DNA of 64,000 bases from the NCBI GenBank assembly GCA_017433825.1, contig JAFRGL010000009.1, positions 49,080-113,079 of the forward strand, in the 5' to 3' direction. The notes under the pieces were generated by a model, which saw nothing but the letters and a program-made list of their open reading frames with translations, ran no database searches and had not been told where the DNA came from. Shown here one piece after another: positions 8,189 through 15,753 of this stretch. Positions within the stretch are counted from its first letter, which is position 1, and each line of letters opens with the position of its first letter. This DNA comes from Eubacterium sp. GTDB taxonomy: Bacteria > Bacillota > Clostridia > Lachnospirales > Lachnospiraceae. The position numbers and the translations under genes were made by a program.

Positions 8189-10258
8189 TCATAACGCCGG
8201 CTGCTCCAGATTGTATGTTTTCCGTTCCTTTGCCGTAAGCTTCCGCCCGTTCAGCAGTCTTTCTGCCAGCGCAATCCGTTCTTCCAGACTTTCCGGAACC
8301 GGAACGGCATCCTCATGGTATTCATAAACGATTTCGCCGCACACCACCGCGGACGCGCTGCGGAAACCGGAAGCCGCGTCCGCCGGGCCGTGTATTTCAG
8401 GGTATTTCCCCGCGTCGGGTATCTTCCGGCCTTCCAGTTCCTCCCCCGTTTCAGGATTGATAAAAAACGGTGTTTCCCTCAAGGTAGCCATGAAATAACC
8501 TTCCGATGAAAAGCCGAAGGAATTGAAGCCGCCAAGGCCCTCTTCTTTCAGCTCGCACAGCCGTTTCCCTGTGTTCAGGTCATAAAAAGCAAAGCCCAGA
8601 TTGGTGCCGCTCAGGCACAGAATGCTCCTGCCATCCGGATAAAAGGCCTCATAATCCGCCGGCCCGGACGAGGTGTATTCATCGGTGATGGTATATTTCA
8701 GCGCAAAAGGCTCCAGGGAATATACGTAAATGGAAGTGCCGTCCCTGCCCAGAAGCAGGTTTTTCCCTTCCGGCTGTTCCAGACGGTACAGGCCTTCAAG
8801 GGCATCCGTTTCCCTGAAGGGCTCCGGCGTAAAAATATGGATTTTATTCGTATCGGAAGCGGTGGCCGCCGAAGAACCGGAATACACTGTCGGTCCGAAT
8901 ATAAGGCTGCTGCCTTCAAACGTCATATAGTCCTTAATCGGGGAAATGTAGCCGTAAGGGGAAGCAAAGCCTTCCCTGTCCCCGGCCGTTTCATACTCCT
9001 GTCCGTCGAAAAACGGAAGGTATTCTTTCGTAAGCGGGTTGTACCGGTAGGAAACATCTTCGGGAGAAAACCAGGTGCACAGAAAGCTTCCGTCCGGCAG
9101 AATAAGATCCCCGGAAAATCCAACCGGATTCCCTTCTTCATCCGTCAGGTAATAATTGTTTTCCGGATGGTCCGCAAAACAGATACGGGTTCTGTATTCA
9201 TTGTCATGCTTCCCGTCCTCATCCCAGAAATAGAAGCTCCCGCCGTAAACCGCATACCCGTATTCTTCCGACCAGACATCCCTTTTCAGGGTAAATGTAT
9301 CGCCCCTTTCCGGGTTGTAGCCTTCCGGAATCCTTAAGGTAATTTCCCGCGGGAACTGACTGTCCTCTTCCGTTTCTTCCGGCGCTTCTTCATACCGGGT
9401 TTTGTCATATTCATACTGCGTTGTTACCGGCACATAACCGTCCTCGCAAAGGCGGCCGAGGGCGGAGACAAATACCTCCTCCAGCTCCGTACCCTGCCCG
9501 GTTTCCGGCAGGAATTCCAGGCACAGGAGAAGCGCAAGTTCGGAATCTCCTGCGTTCAGCGCATTTTTCGCATTGACGGCTGTGGAAAGGGCAAACTGTT
9601 CCCTGGCCGCATCCCTCTGCGCCTGCGTTTTTTCATTTTCCTCCTCCGCCTGCGCATACTTCTGCTGCAGGTTTTCGTTCTGTGAGGAAATTTTCCTTAC
9701 CCGGGAAAACGCGAAAACAAGGAAGACGGCTGCCGCGGCCAGCACGATCACACCGGCCGTCATCAGTGTTTTCCGTATCTGACGCTGTCTTCTTCTCATC
9801 AGCTCGTCGAAGGTTACGCCAAGTACCGGTGCCAGAAGGCGTACGCATTCCGTTTTTAAGAGTCTCAGGCTTTCCTGCTCCGTATCCGCCGTGATATTGG
9901 CCGCCAGGGGCTCATGCTCAATCACCCTGCCGTCGGCCAGCTTCTCATGCGTGAGCTCCTCCGGGAAGCTTTCCTCCGGTTTCCCGCCCGCCAGAAGCGT
10001 AAGGATATGATGATAATGCCCTTCATCCGCAAAGCCGCGGATGCGGGCTTTTACCTTTTCATCTTCCTTCGTATCCGGCGTGCAAAGCACAATAAGCCAG
10101 GGCTCCTTCACGTCGGATAACGAGGCGATTCCGGTCTTCTCCGTGACATTTTTCGGGATTCTGAATGACAGCATTTCCTTCTGCAGCTGTCCGCAGAGGG
10201 CGTCCATTCCCGGCCTGTCCGGATATATGATTTCGATCAGGTTATTCCATCCGGTCAT
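8189..10258 (-). CDS. degenerate TIR-like, single-pass membrane protein with propeller-like C-terminal region
   Basis: A 689-residue protein, partner of the TIR gene just upstream. Residues 1-95 look like the beta/alpha half of a worn-down TIR or effector-associated domain (PWLIVLCTPDTKEDEKV, HILTLLAGGKPEESFPEEL). Residues 110-150 (EPLAANITAD ... LLAPVLGVTFDEL) match a linker seen in Firmicute TIR-WD40 proteins. Then come a transmembrane helix (164-185), a coiled coil (190-232) and about 450 residues of beta-rich propeller-like repeats. I place the start at the ATG preceded by GGAGG (7 bases), overlapping the TIR gene by 17 bases. An upstream ATG at 10402 would add an Arg/Trp-rich stretch that is only a frame shadow. 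Likely membrane sensor partner; function inferred. Confidence 0.65.
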   Translation of the reverse strand: MTGWNNLIEIIYPDRPGMDALCGQLQKEMLSFRIPKNVTEKTGIASLSDVKEPWLIVLCTPDTKEDEKVKARIRGFADEGHYHHILTLLAGGKPEESFPEELTHEKLADGRVIEHEPLAANITADTEQESLRLLKTECVRLLAPVLGVTFDELMRRRQRQIRKTLMTAGVIVLAAAAVFLVFAFSRVRKISSQNENLQQKYAQAEEENEKTQAQRDAAREQFALSTAVNAKNALNAGDSELALLLCLEFLPETGQGTELEEVFVSALGRLCEDGYVPVTTQYEYDKTRYEEAPEETEEDSQFPREITLRIPEGYNPERGDTFTLKRDVWSEEYGYAVYGGSFYFWDEDGKHDNEYRTRICFADHPENNYYLTDEEGNPVGFSGDLILPDGSFLCTWFSPEDVSYRYNPLTKEYLPFFDGQEYETAGDREGFASPYGYISPIKDYMTFEGSSLIFGPTVYSGSSAATASDTNKIHIFTPEPFRETDALEGLYRLEQPEGKNLLLGRDGTSIYVYSLEPFALKYTITDEYTSSGPADYEAFYPDGRSILCLSGTNLGFAFYDLNTGKRLCELKEEGLGGFNSFGFSSEGYFMATLRETPFFINPETGEELEGRKIPDAGKYPEIHGPADAASGFRSASAVVCGEIVYEYHEDAVPVPESLEERIALAERLLNGRKLTAKERKTYNLEQPAL

Positions 10259-13200
10259 CTTCCGCCTCCGTCTGCGCCAGCCTTGCGGCGGCCTTCTCCA
10301 CCAGCGTATCCGCGTCGGACGAGAAAACCAGGAACGGCAGCGAATCCGCAACCACTCCCTGATGTCCGATACATACGCTGCTCCCGTCCGGGGAAACCGC
10401 AAAGGTTCTGTTTTCTTCCGTCAGCTCGGGAAGCCCGCTGCCCTCTTCATTGCCGCCCAGAAGCACCGCGTCATCCGACATCCGGCGGATCTGCTTCCCG
10501 GTGATGTAAGCTTCCTCCCCGTAAATTTCAACATGGTCTTCTTTCCTTACCCAAAGTCTCCTGCCTTCGGGGCTGTCCGCAGCGTAAATACTGCCCATCG
10601 TACCGTCTTTGTACAGTGTACAGCAGAAGCCGGCCATATCCTTATCCTCATTTTCCGCCATCCAGTAAAGGGTCATGCCGCCCGTAAAGGGGTGTAAAAT
10701 CTGCGGCGAAGCGCTTTCCGCAAAAGGTATTTCCGCTGTGGTTTCAAAGGTTTCCATGGAAATAAGCCGGATGAGGCAGCTGTCATCTCCCGTTTTCCGG
10801 ATAACCGCTGTCAGATCTTCATCCTGAATAAAGCAGATGCTGCTGTCTGTGTCTTCCGCGGGAAGTGCAAGCCTGCCGGTTTCCTGTCCGTCTGCCGCAT
10901 CCAGCGAAACAAGATAAACCGACCTTGCCACATTATCCGTTCCGGAATCCAGCGGGTTGGTTACGCAGTATACCTTTTCCCCGTTTCCGGAAAATACAGG
11001 CGCTGCGGAACCGTCCGTGATCATGTTTTCGGGCTTGGTCTGCCATAAAATGCTGCCGTCTTCCGTATCAAATACGGCAATGGTCTGTTCCACGTCCCCG
11101 TAAATGCTGCTGACCTCCAGTCCCAGGCTTTCGTCCGGCGACAGGCCGGGAAGCAGACAGTTGCCGGATGTTTTATCCCCGTATACCGAGGCGGTAACCA
11201 GCGTTTCCCCGGTCTGCGCATCAATCTTTGAGATGCCGTTCCGGTAATGCGTAAGCTGCCACAGAGATGCGCCGTCCGCGCTCATGACCCAGCCAAGACC
11301 GCCGTTTTCCTCCGCCTGCCACAGAAACTTCCCGGTTTCCGCGTCCCATTTGGTTATAGTTGATCCGAACAGGTAAACCGCGCTTCCGTCCGGAGAATAG
11401 AAAGGAATGCTTCCCGTATCAACATCTTCCTGATACAAGGCCATATAATCCGTCCTGTCCGTACCTGCCTTTGTATCGGTCAGGTAAATATCCGTCCTGT
11501 CAGAGAAAAATACGGCAATGCAGTTTCCCTTCACGCCGTAACCGTTTCTCCTCCAGCCGTCCCAGACAGCGGTTTCCGGGCGTTCCCCGGTCACCAGGTC
11601 AAAACAGAAATGACCGTCGTTTAAGTCATACATCCGCACACCGTCTTCGCAGACCGCCATCAGATAGCCTTTTCCCTGACAGGGCCAAAGTTCCCGGATG
11701 GGTGCAGGCGCTTTGATTTCATAGATTGTTTCATAGGTTACCGCATCCATCAGCCGGGCCGTGCCGTCCCGGTCAATGGTAAAGATTTTTGAGGTTGTAT
11801 CGTAAAAGCTCTGCACGTACACAAAATCCCCGGCCAGTTTCCCTGTCTGTTCCCCGTTCCTCCAGCTGTAAATCAGAAGGTCTCCCTCTTCGTCCACAAT
11901 CAGTACCCGCCGGAAATCATAGCCGGCGGTGGCATCGGCCCAGCTGATGCTCACCGGTCTCCCGGTCAGTTCGATTTCCGCCAGCGCCTCCGGCTCGTTT
12001 AGGGCAAACAGAGCCATCCTGCCGGATTTCCCTGTGTCCTCCGAAAGCCAGGCCAGGAAATTCTTTTCGAAAACGTCAACGGAATCGGCATAAAAATCCT
12101 CACCGTCCAGCGTAAAGGAATACCGGCCTTCCGAATATGAAGTGCTGCAGTAAAGGGGAAGCTTTGCATCATAAAACACATAGTACAATGGGGTTCCGTT
12201 CTCATGGGCAAAATATTTCCGGTAGCCTTCTTCCCAGGCCTTTTCCAGCAATGGCAGTGTCGTCTCCTCAAAAACAGGGGATGCATTTCCTCCGTACAGT
12301 CCGGAATAATCGGTCAGCGTGCCGTCTTTTAAGTCATACAGAAACGGGCCGTCCTCCGTCCTTACCCCAATGCTTCCGGCGTAGGGCGAAGGCTGCGCGT
12401 ATTTCAGGATATCCACGTCAACCGGAAGTGTCCGTTCAAACCGGTAAGAAAGGCGCACCGTCAGATTTAAGGCGGTCCGCAGCACGCTTAAGGCTTCGGC
12501 GGAAACCGGTTCGTCACCGTGAAGATCGGAGGGCAGCGCGGACAGCGCCAGACGGATGGCTTCGTCATATTCGCCCGCCGTTATCATTTCCCACGCTTTG
12601 TTCGAGAGATACCCTGCCTGCGAAAGGAGGGCTGCATTCCGCTCCTGTACGGCTTCCGCTGCCGATTTTTCGGTACGGACCGTTGCCTGTTCAATCTGCG
12701 TGTTCAGCACGGCGATTTTCTGCGCCGACTGCATCGCATAGGTGGCAAAGCCGATGATGCCCGCGGCCGCAACAGCGGCAATACCGGCAGCCCGGCCGGT
12801 ACGGAAACGGTTTTCCGACAGGCGGAAATCCGCTTCGTCCGTATCGGACATGCGGGAAAGAAGGACCGGGACATGCGCTTTGAACAGGCGCCGCAGGCGA
12901 AAAGCTTCCCTCAAATCCACCGGTTCCAGGTCACTGATTGCTTCCGGTACGGCAGTTTCCTTTGTGCCGGATACCAGAACCGGGATGATTCGGTCCTTCC
13001 TTCCCTGCTTTATGAAGCTTTCCACCTCCGCCATGCACCATTTGGACGTCAGATAGTCTTCCGAACAGACAGCGATAAGGTAATCGCTGTCTTCCAAAGC
13101 CTTTTCGATATCAGCGCCCAGGTCAGAACTGGTAGGCAGCTCTTCCGTATCCCGGAAAACCCGCCTTCTTTTCGGAATTGTACAGCTTTTCGGCAGGTGC

Positions 13201-13289
13201 CAGCCTTCCAGTTCCCTGCGCAGGGCGGCAGACACCCCTGTATCCCTTTCATTATGACGATAGCTGATAAAGGCCAGATAGTTGCTCAT
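10242..13289 (-). CDS. TIR-domain, single-pass membrane, WD40-like propeller protein
   Basis: A 1015-residue protein. Residues 3-150 form a TIR domain: LAFISYRHNERD (box 1), RRVFRDTEELP, SDYLIAVCSEDYLTSKWC, then MAEV with Glu88 at the place of the catalytic glutamate of NAD-cleaving TIRs. A transmembrane helix follows at about 156-176, a short coiled coil, an Ala/Glu helix (AWEMITAGEYDEAIRLALSA), and about 750 residues of repeated beta strands like a WD40/PQQ propeller (KWDAETGKFLWQAEENG, VFDTEDGSILW). This places the TIR inside and the propeller probably outside. The start chosen is MSNYLAF; an ATG 63 bases upstream (13352) has a poor ribosome site. The downstream gene overlaps it by 17 bases, so they form an operon. 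NADase signalling is an inference. Confidence 0.8.
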   Translation of the reverse strand: MSNYLAFISYRHNERDTGVSAALRRELEGWHLPKSCTIPKRRRVFRDTEELPTSSDLGADIEKALEDSDYLIAVCSEDYLTSKWCMAEVESFIKQGRKDRIIPVLVSGTKETAVPEAISDLEPVDLREAFRLRRLFKAHVPVLLSRMSDTDEADFRLSENRFRTGRAAGIAAVAAAGIIGFATYAMQSAQKIAVLNTQIEQATVRTEKSAAEAVQERNAALLSQAGYLSNKAWEMITAGEYDEAIRLALSALPSDLHGDEPVSAEALSVLRTALNLTVRLSYRFERTLPVDVDILKYAQPSPYAGSIGVRTEDGPFLYDLKDGTLTDYSGLYGGNASPVFEETTLPLLEKAWEEGYRKYFAHENGTPLYYVFYDAKLPLYCSTSYSEGRYSFTLDGEDFYADSVDVFEKNFLAWLSEDTGKSGRMALFALNEPEALAEIELTGRPVSISWADATAGYDFRRVLIVDEEGDLLIYSWRNGEQTGKLAGDFVYVQSFYDTTSKIFTIDRDGTARLMDAVTYETIYEIKAPAPIRELWPCQGKGYLMAVCEDGVRMYDLNDGHFCFDLVTGERPETAVWDGWRRNGYGVKGNCIAVFFSDRTDIYLTDTKAGTDRTDYMALYQEDVDTGSIPFYSPDGSAVYLFGSTITKWDAETGKFLWQAEENGGLGWVMSADGASLWQLTHYRNGISKIDAQTGETLVTASVYGDKTSGNCLLPGLSPDESLGLEVSSIYGDVEQTIAVFDTEDGSILWQTKPENMITDGSAAPVFSGNGEKVYCVTNPLDSGTDNVARSVYLVSLDAADGQETGRLALPAEDTDSSICFIQDEDLTAVIRKTGDDSCLIRLISMETFETTAEIPFAESASPQILHPFTGGMTLYWMAENEDKDMAGFCCTLYKDGTMGSIYAADSPEGRRLWVRKEDHVEIYGEEAYITGKQIRRMSDDAVLLGGNEEGSGLPELTEENRTFAVSPDGSSVCIGHQGVVADSLPFLVFSSDADTLVEKAAARLAQTEAEDDRME

Positions 13290-13404
13290 TTTCCTTTTCT
13301 CCGGGGTCTTTAAGCGGCCGGATTTCCCGTCTGCTTCAAACAGATGCTCCATATATATCTATTATATCATCTCATTTGTTTTATAACAATTACCGGAACC
13401 GGGC

Positions 13405-13433
13405 TTCCACTTTTTCCGAATTGGTGCTATATT
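13405..13433 (+). promoter_or_regulatory. candidate promoter for the antiporter-mgtC operon
   Basis: TTCCAC, 17-base spacer, TATATT. The -10 box matches 5 of 6, the -35 box is weak. Transcription would begin near 13440, downstream of the first in-frame ATG (13376). That supports a start codon further in. Confidence 0.45.
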
Positions 13434-13486
13434 GTGTTTTATATTCAAACCTTACTTCAAACGATTCTTTCCTGGAGGTGTTTATC

Positions 13487-14917
13487 ATTCCGAACCTATA
13501 TGAAAGACTGGGGATTACTTCCCCCGTAGCCATCATCATTCTTTCCCTGTCTGCCATGCTCTTTTTCGGCTTTCTGCTTACCAGGGTAACCACGAAACTG
13601 AAGCTGCCAAACGTTACCGCCTATATCATTACCGGTATCCTCATCGGGCCTTATGTACTTAACCTGATTCCCGCCGGCCTGGTGGAGGGGTCTTCTTTCC
13701 TTCCGGATATTGCCCTGGCGTTTATCGCTTTTTCCACCGGCGAGTTTTTCAAGGTGGACACACTGAAGAAAAGCGGCATGAAAGTGCTCTGGATTACCAT
13801 TTCCGAAGCCTTGCTGACGGCTGTACTGGTTTTCTGTGTCTGCTTCTTTGCCCTGAAGCTGAATTTTGCCTTCTCACTGGTGCTTGGCGCCCTTTCCACC
13901 GCAACGGCGCCGGCTTCCACTATGATGACCATCCGGCAGACCAAGGCCAGCGGCGACTACGTGGATACGCTTCTGCAGGTCGTGGCCCTGGACGACGTGG
14001 TGGGCCTGGTGGTTTACAGCATAGCCATTTCCGTGGCCTCCGCCTCCCTTTCCGGCGGAAAACTGCAGGTGGCCAGCATCGTGATCCCGCTTTTGAAAAA
14101 CATCCTGGTTATTGCCATCGGCGCGGGCTTCGGTTTCCTGCTGAAAGCGCTTATCGGACGGCATACCACGGACAACCGGCTGATTATTGCCATTTCCGTT
14201 CTGTTTGTTTTCTGCGGTATCTGCGCGCTCATTGATATTTCCCCGCTCTTAGGCTGTATGGTCATCGGCATGGTTTATATCAATATCACCGGGGATGAAC
14301 GTCTGTTCGCCCAGCTGAACTATTTCTCCCCGCCGCTTCTGCTGCTGTTCTTCGTGCGTTCGGGCGTTTCCTTCAATTTAGGGGCCCTGACCTCCAAAGG
14401 CGCTGTGGGGGCAGTCCCCCTGCTTGCCATCGGCGTTACCTATTTCATTGTCCGTATTATCGGCAAATACGCCGGCGCGTTCGTGGGCTGCGCAGCCGTG
14501 AAAAAGCCGAAGGAAGTCAGGAATTACCTGGGCCTCGCCCTCATCCCGCAGGCCGGTGTGGCCATCGGTCTGGCAGCACTTGGCGCAAGGGCACTGGGCG
14601 GCGACCTGGGAAGATCGCTGGAAACCATTATTCTTTCTTCCAGCGTGCTTTACGAACTCATCGGTCCGGCATGCGCAAAGCTAGGCCTTCATCTCTCCCA
14701 GTCCTTCTCCACCAAGCTGGAGGATATCGTACAGGTGGAAGAGGTTAACGAAGAAGGCGAACAGAAGACCTCGCTGGAGCTGCTCATTGAGCGGATTGAA
14801 AAAATCCAGGAGGAAATCCCGGATCACGACGTAAATCCCAATGAAGAGGCCTTCACCGAGGCAGCCGAACAATACAGACAGTCTATGCGCGGCAGCGCAG
14901 GAAGGAGGATTTTCTGA
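13487..14917 (+). CDS. CPA2-family cation:proton antiporter (Kef/NapA-like), probable ATT start
   Basis: A polytopic membrane protein of about 476 residues with 11-13 hydrophobic segments. Family features are LPNVTAYIITGILIGP near the start, the FKVDTLKKSG turn, QVVALDDVVGLVVYSI (acidic pair in the ion site) and NYLGLALIPQAGVAIGLA. It should exchange Na+ or K+ for H+ across the membrane; there is no fused RCK/TrkA domain, only a ~60-residue charged tail. The open frame reaches back to an ATG at 13376, but the only good ribosome site (CTGGAGGTG, 13472-13480) lies inside that extension. It is followed 8 bases later by ATT-CCG-AAC, so initiation at ATT is most likely. The stop overlaps the next gene (TGATG). 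Confidence 0.85.
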   Translation: MPNLYERLGITSPVAIIILSLSAMLFFGFLLTRVTTKLKLPNVTAYIITGILIGPYVLNLIPAGLVEGSSFLPDIALAFIAFSTGEFFKVDTLKKSGMKVLWITISEALLTAVLVFCVCFFALKLNFAFSLVLGALSTATAPASTMMTIRQTKASGDYVDTLLQVVALDDVVGLVVYSIAISVASASLSGGKLQVASIVIPLLKNILVIAIGAGFGFLLKALIGRHTTDNRLIIAISVLFVFCGICALIDISPLLGCMVIGMVYINITGDERLFAQLNYFSPPLLLLFFVRSGVSFNLGALTSKGAVGAVPLLAIGVTYFIVRIIGKYAGAFVGCAAVKKPKEVRNYLGLALIPQAGVAIGLAALGARALGGDLGRSLETIILSSSVLYELIGPACAKLGLHLSQSFSTKLEDIVQVEEVNEEGEQKTSLELLIERIEKIQEEIPDHDVNPNEEAFTEAAEQYRQSMRGSAGRRIF

Positions 14918-15663
14918 TGATATTCTGTACCATTAACCCGGGACAGCTGGACCCGATCATCCGCCTCGTCGGCGACTGGGCGGCTTCCCTCACGGCAGGC
15001 GCGCTGATCCTGCGGCTTATTCTCTCCCTGCTTTTTTCCGCGATCATCGGGTGCGAGCGGTCCACCAAGAGACACTCTGCGGGCCTGCGTACCTTTATGC
15101 TTCTGTCCCTGTCCTGCACCGGCATCATGATGCTCGACGAATACCTGTATGCCACCACACAGAACAACAGATTTATCCTTTCCGCGGCGGCGGTTATCGC
15201 CCTGTCCATCATCTGCGTGAACTCCCTTCTGGTAAGTGCCCGGAGCCAGATTAAGGGGCTGACCACTTCCGTGGCCATGTGGGCCTGCGGCGTGATGAGC
15301 CTTGTCGTCGGCGCCGGCTTCTATACCCCGGGCCTGATTATTTTCGTCGCGCTTCTGATTACGCTTTCCGTATTTCCGAGATTCGAGGGTTATCTCAAGA
15401 ACCACTCCAATCATTTTGAGATACACCTGGAACTGACAGACAGCGTCTACCTGCAGGATTTCGTCACCACCATCCGGAAGCTCAGCATGCGGATTGACGA
15501 TATTGAACTCAATCCCGCCTATGCCGGAAGCGGATTAAGCGTATATACCGTATCCATCACCATCGGCAGCGATGAAGTCAAAAAATACAAAACCCACACG
15601 GAGCTCATCGAAGCGCTGGGAACACTGAAGTATATTTACCATATCGAAGAAATGAGGCTGTAA
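14917..15663 (+). CDS. MgtC/SapB-family membrane protein
   Basis: A 248-residue protein with five or so membrane helices followed by a soluble C-terminal domain of about 75 residues. The MgtC signature is clear: LRLILSLLFSAIIGCERSTK, then HSAGLRTFMLLSL, and AMWACGVMSLVVGAGFY. The C-terminal part (FEIHLELTDSVYLQDFVTTI) looks like the ACT-like domain of the family. MgtC proteins act in the inner membrane, in Mg2+/acid adaptation and in some species by inhibiting F-type ATP synthase; the mechanism here is unknown. It overlaps the antiporter stop by one base (TGATG) and has GGAGG 8 bases upstream, so the two are coupled and probably serve ion homeostasis together. Confidence 0.9.
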   Translation: MIFCTINPGQLDPIIRLVGDWAASLTAGALILRLILSLLFSAIIGCERSTKRHSAGLRTFMLLSLSCTGIMMLDEYLYATTQNNRFILSAAAVIALSIICVNSLLVSARSQIKGLTTSVAMWACGVMSLVVGAGFYTPGLIIFVALLITLSVFPRFEGYLKNHSNHFEIHLELTDSVYLQDFVTTIRKLSMRIDDIELNPAYAGSGLSVYTVSITIGSDEVKKYKTHTELIEALGTLKYIYHIEEMRL

Positions 15664-15701
15664 GCCTAAAAGAAATGAAGCTGCAGCTGTGCGGGCTTTA
15701 C

Positions 15702-15741
15702 AAAAAGCGGCCATTGTATTTGTGTACAATGACCGCTTTTT
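15702..15741. terminator. bidirectional terminator between convergent genes
   Basis: AAAAAGCGG and CCGCTTTTT flank CATTGTA/TACAATG arms with a TTTGTG-type loop and one mismatch. A-rich on the left and T-rich on the right, so it can stop both the mgtC operon and the LRR-TIR gene. Confidence 0.85.
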
Positions 15742-15753
15742 GTATTAGCCGTA

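Noticed and set aside
10259-10402. N-terminal extension of the degenerate TIR-like protein
   Set aside because: The added 48 residues are Arg/Trp-rich and overlap the end of the TIR gene out of frame; a GGAGG site marks the internal ATG at 10258.
13290-13352. 21-residue N-terminal extension of the TIR protein
   Set aside because: The upstream ATG has no ribosome site, and TIR homologues begin close to MSNYLAFISYRH. Still possible but less likely.
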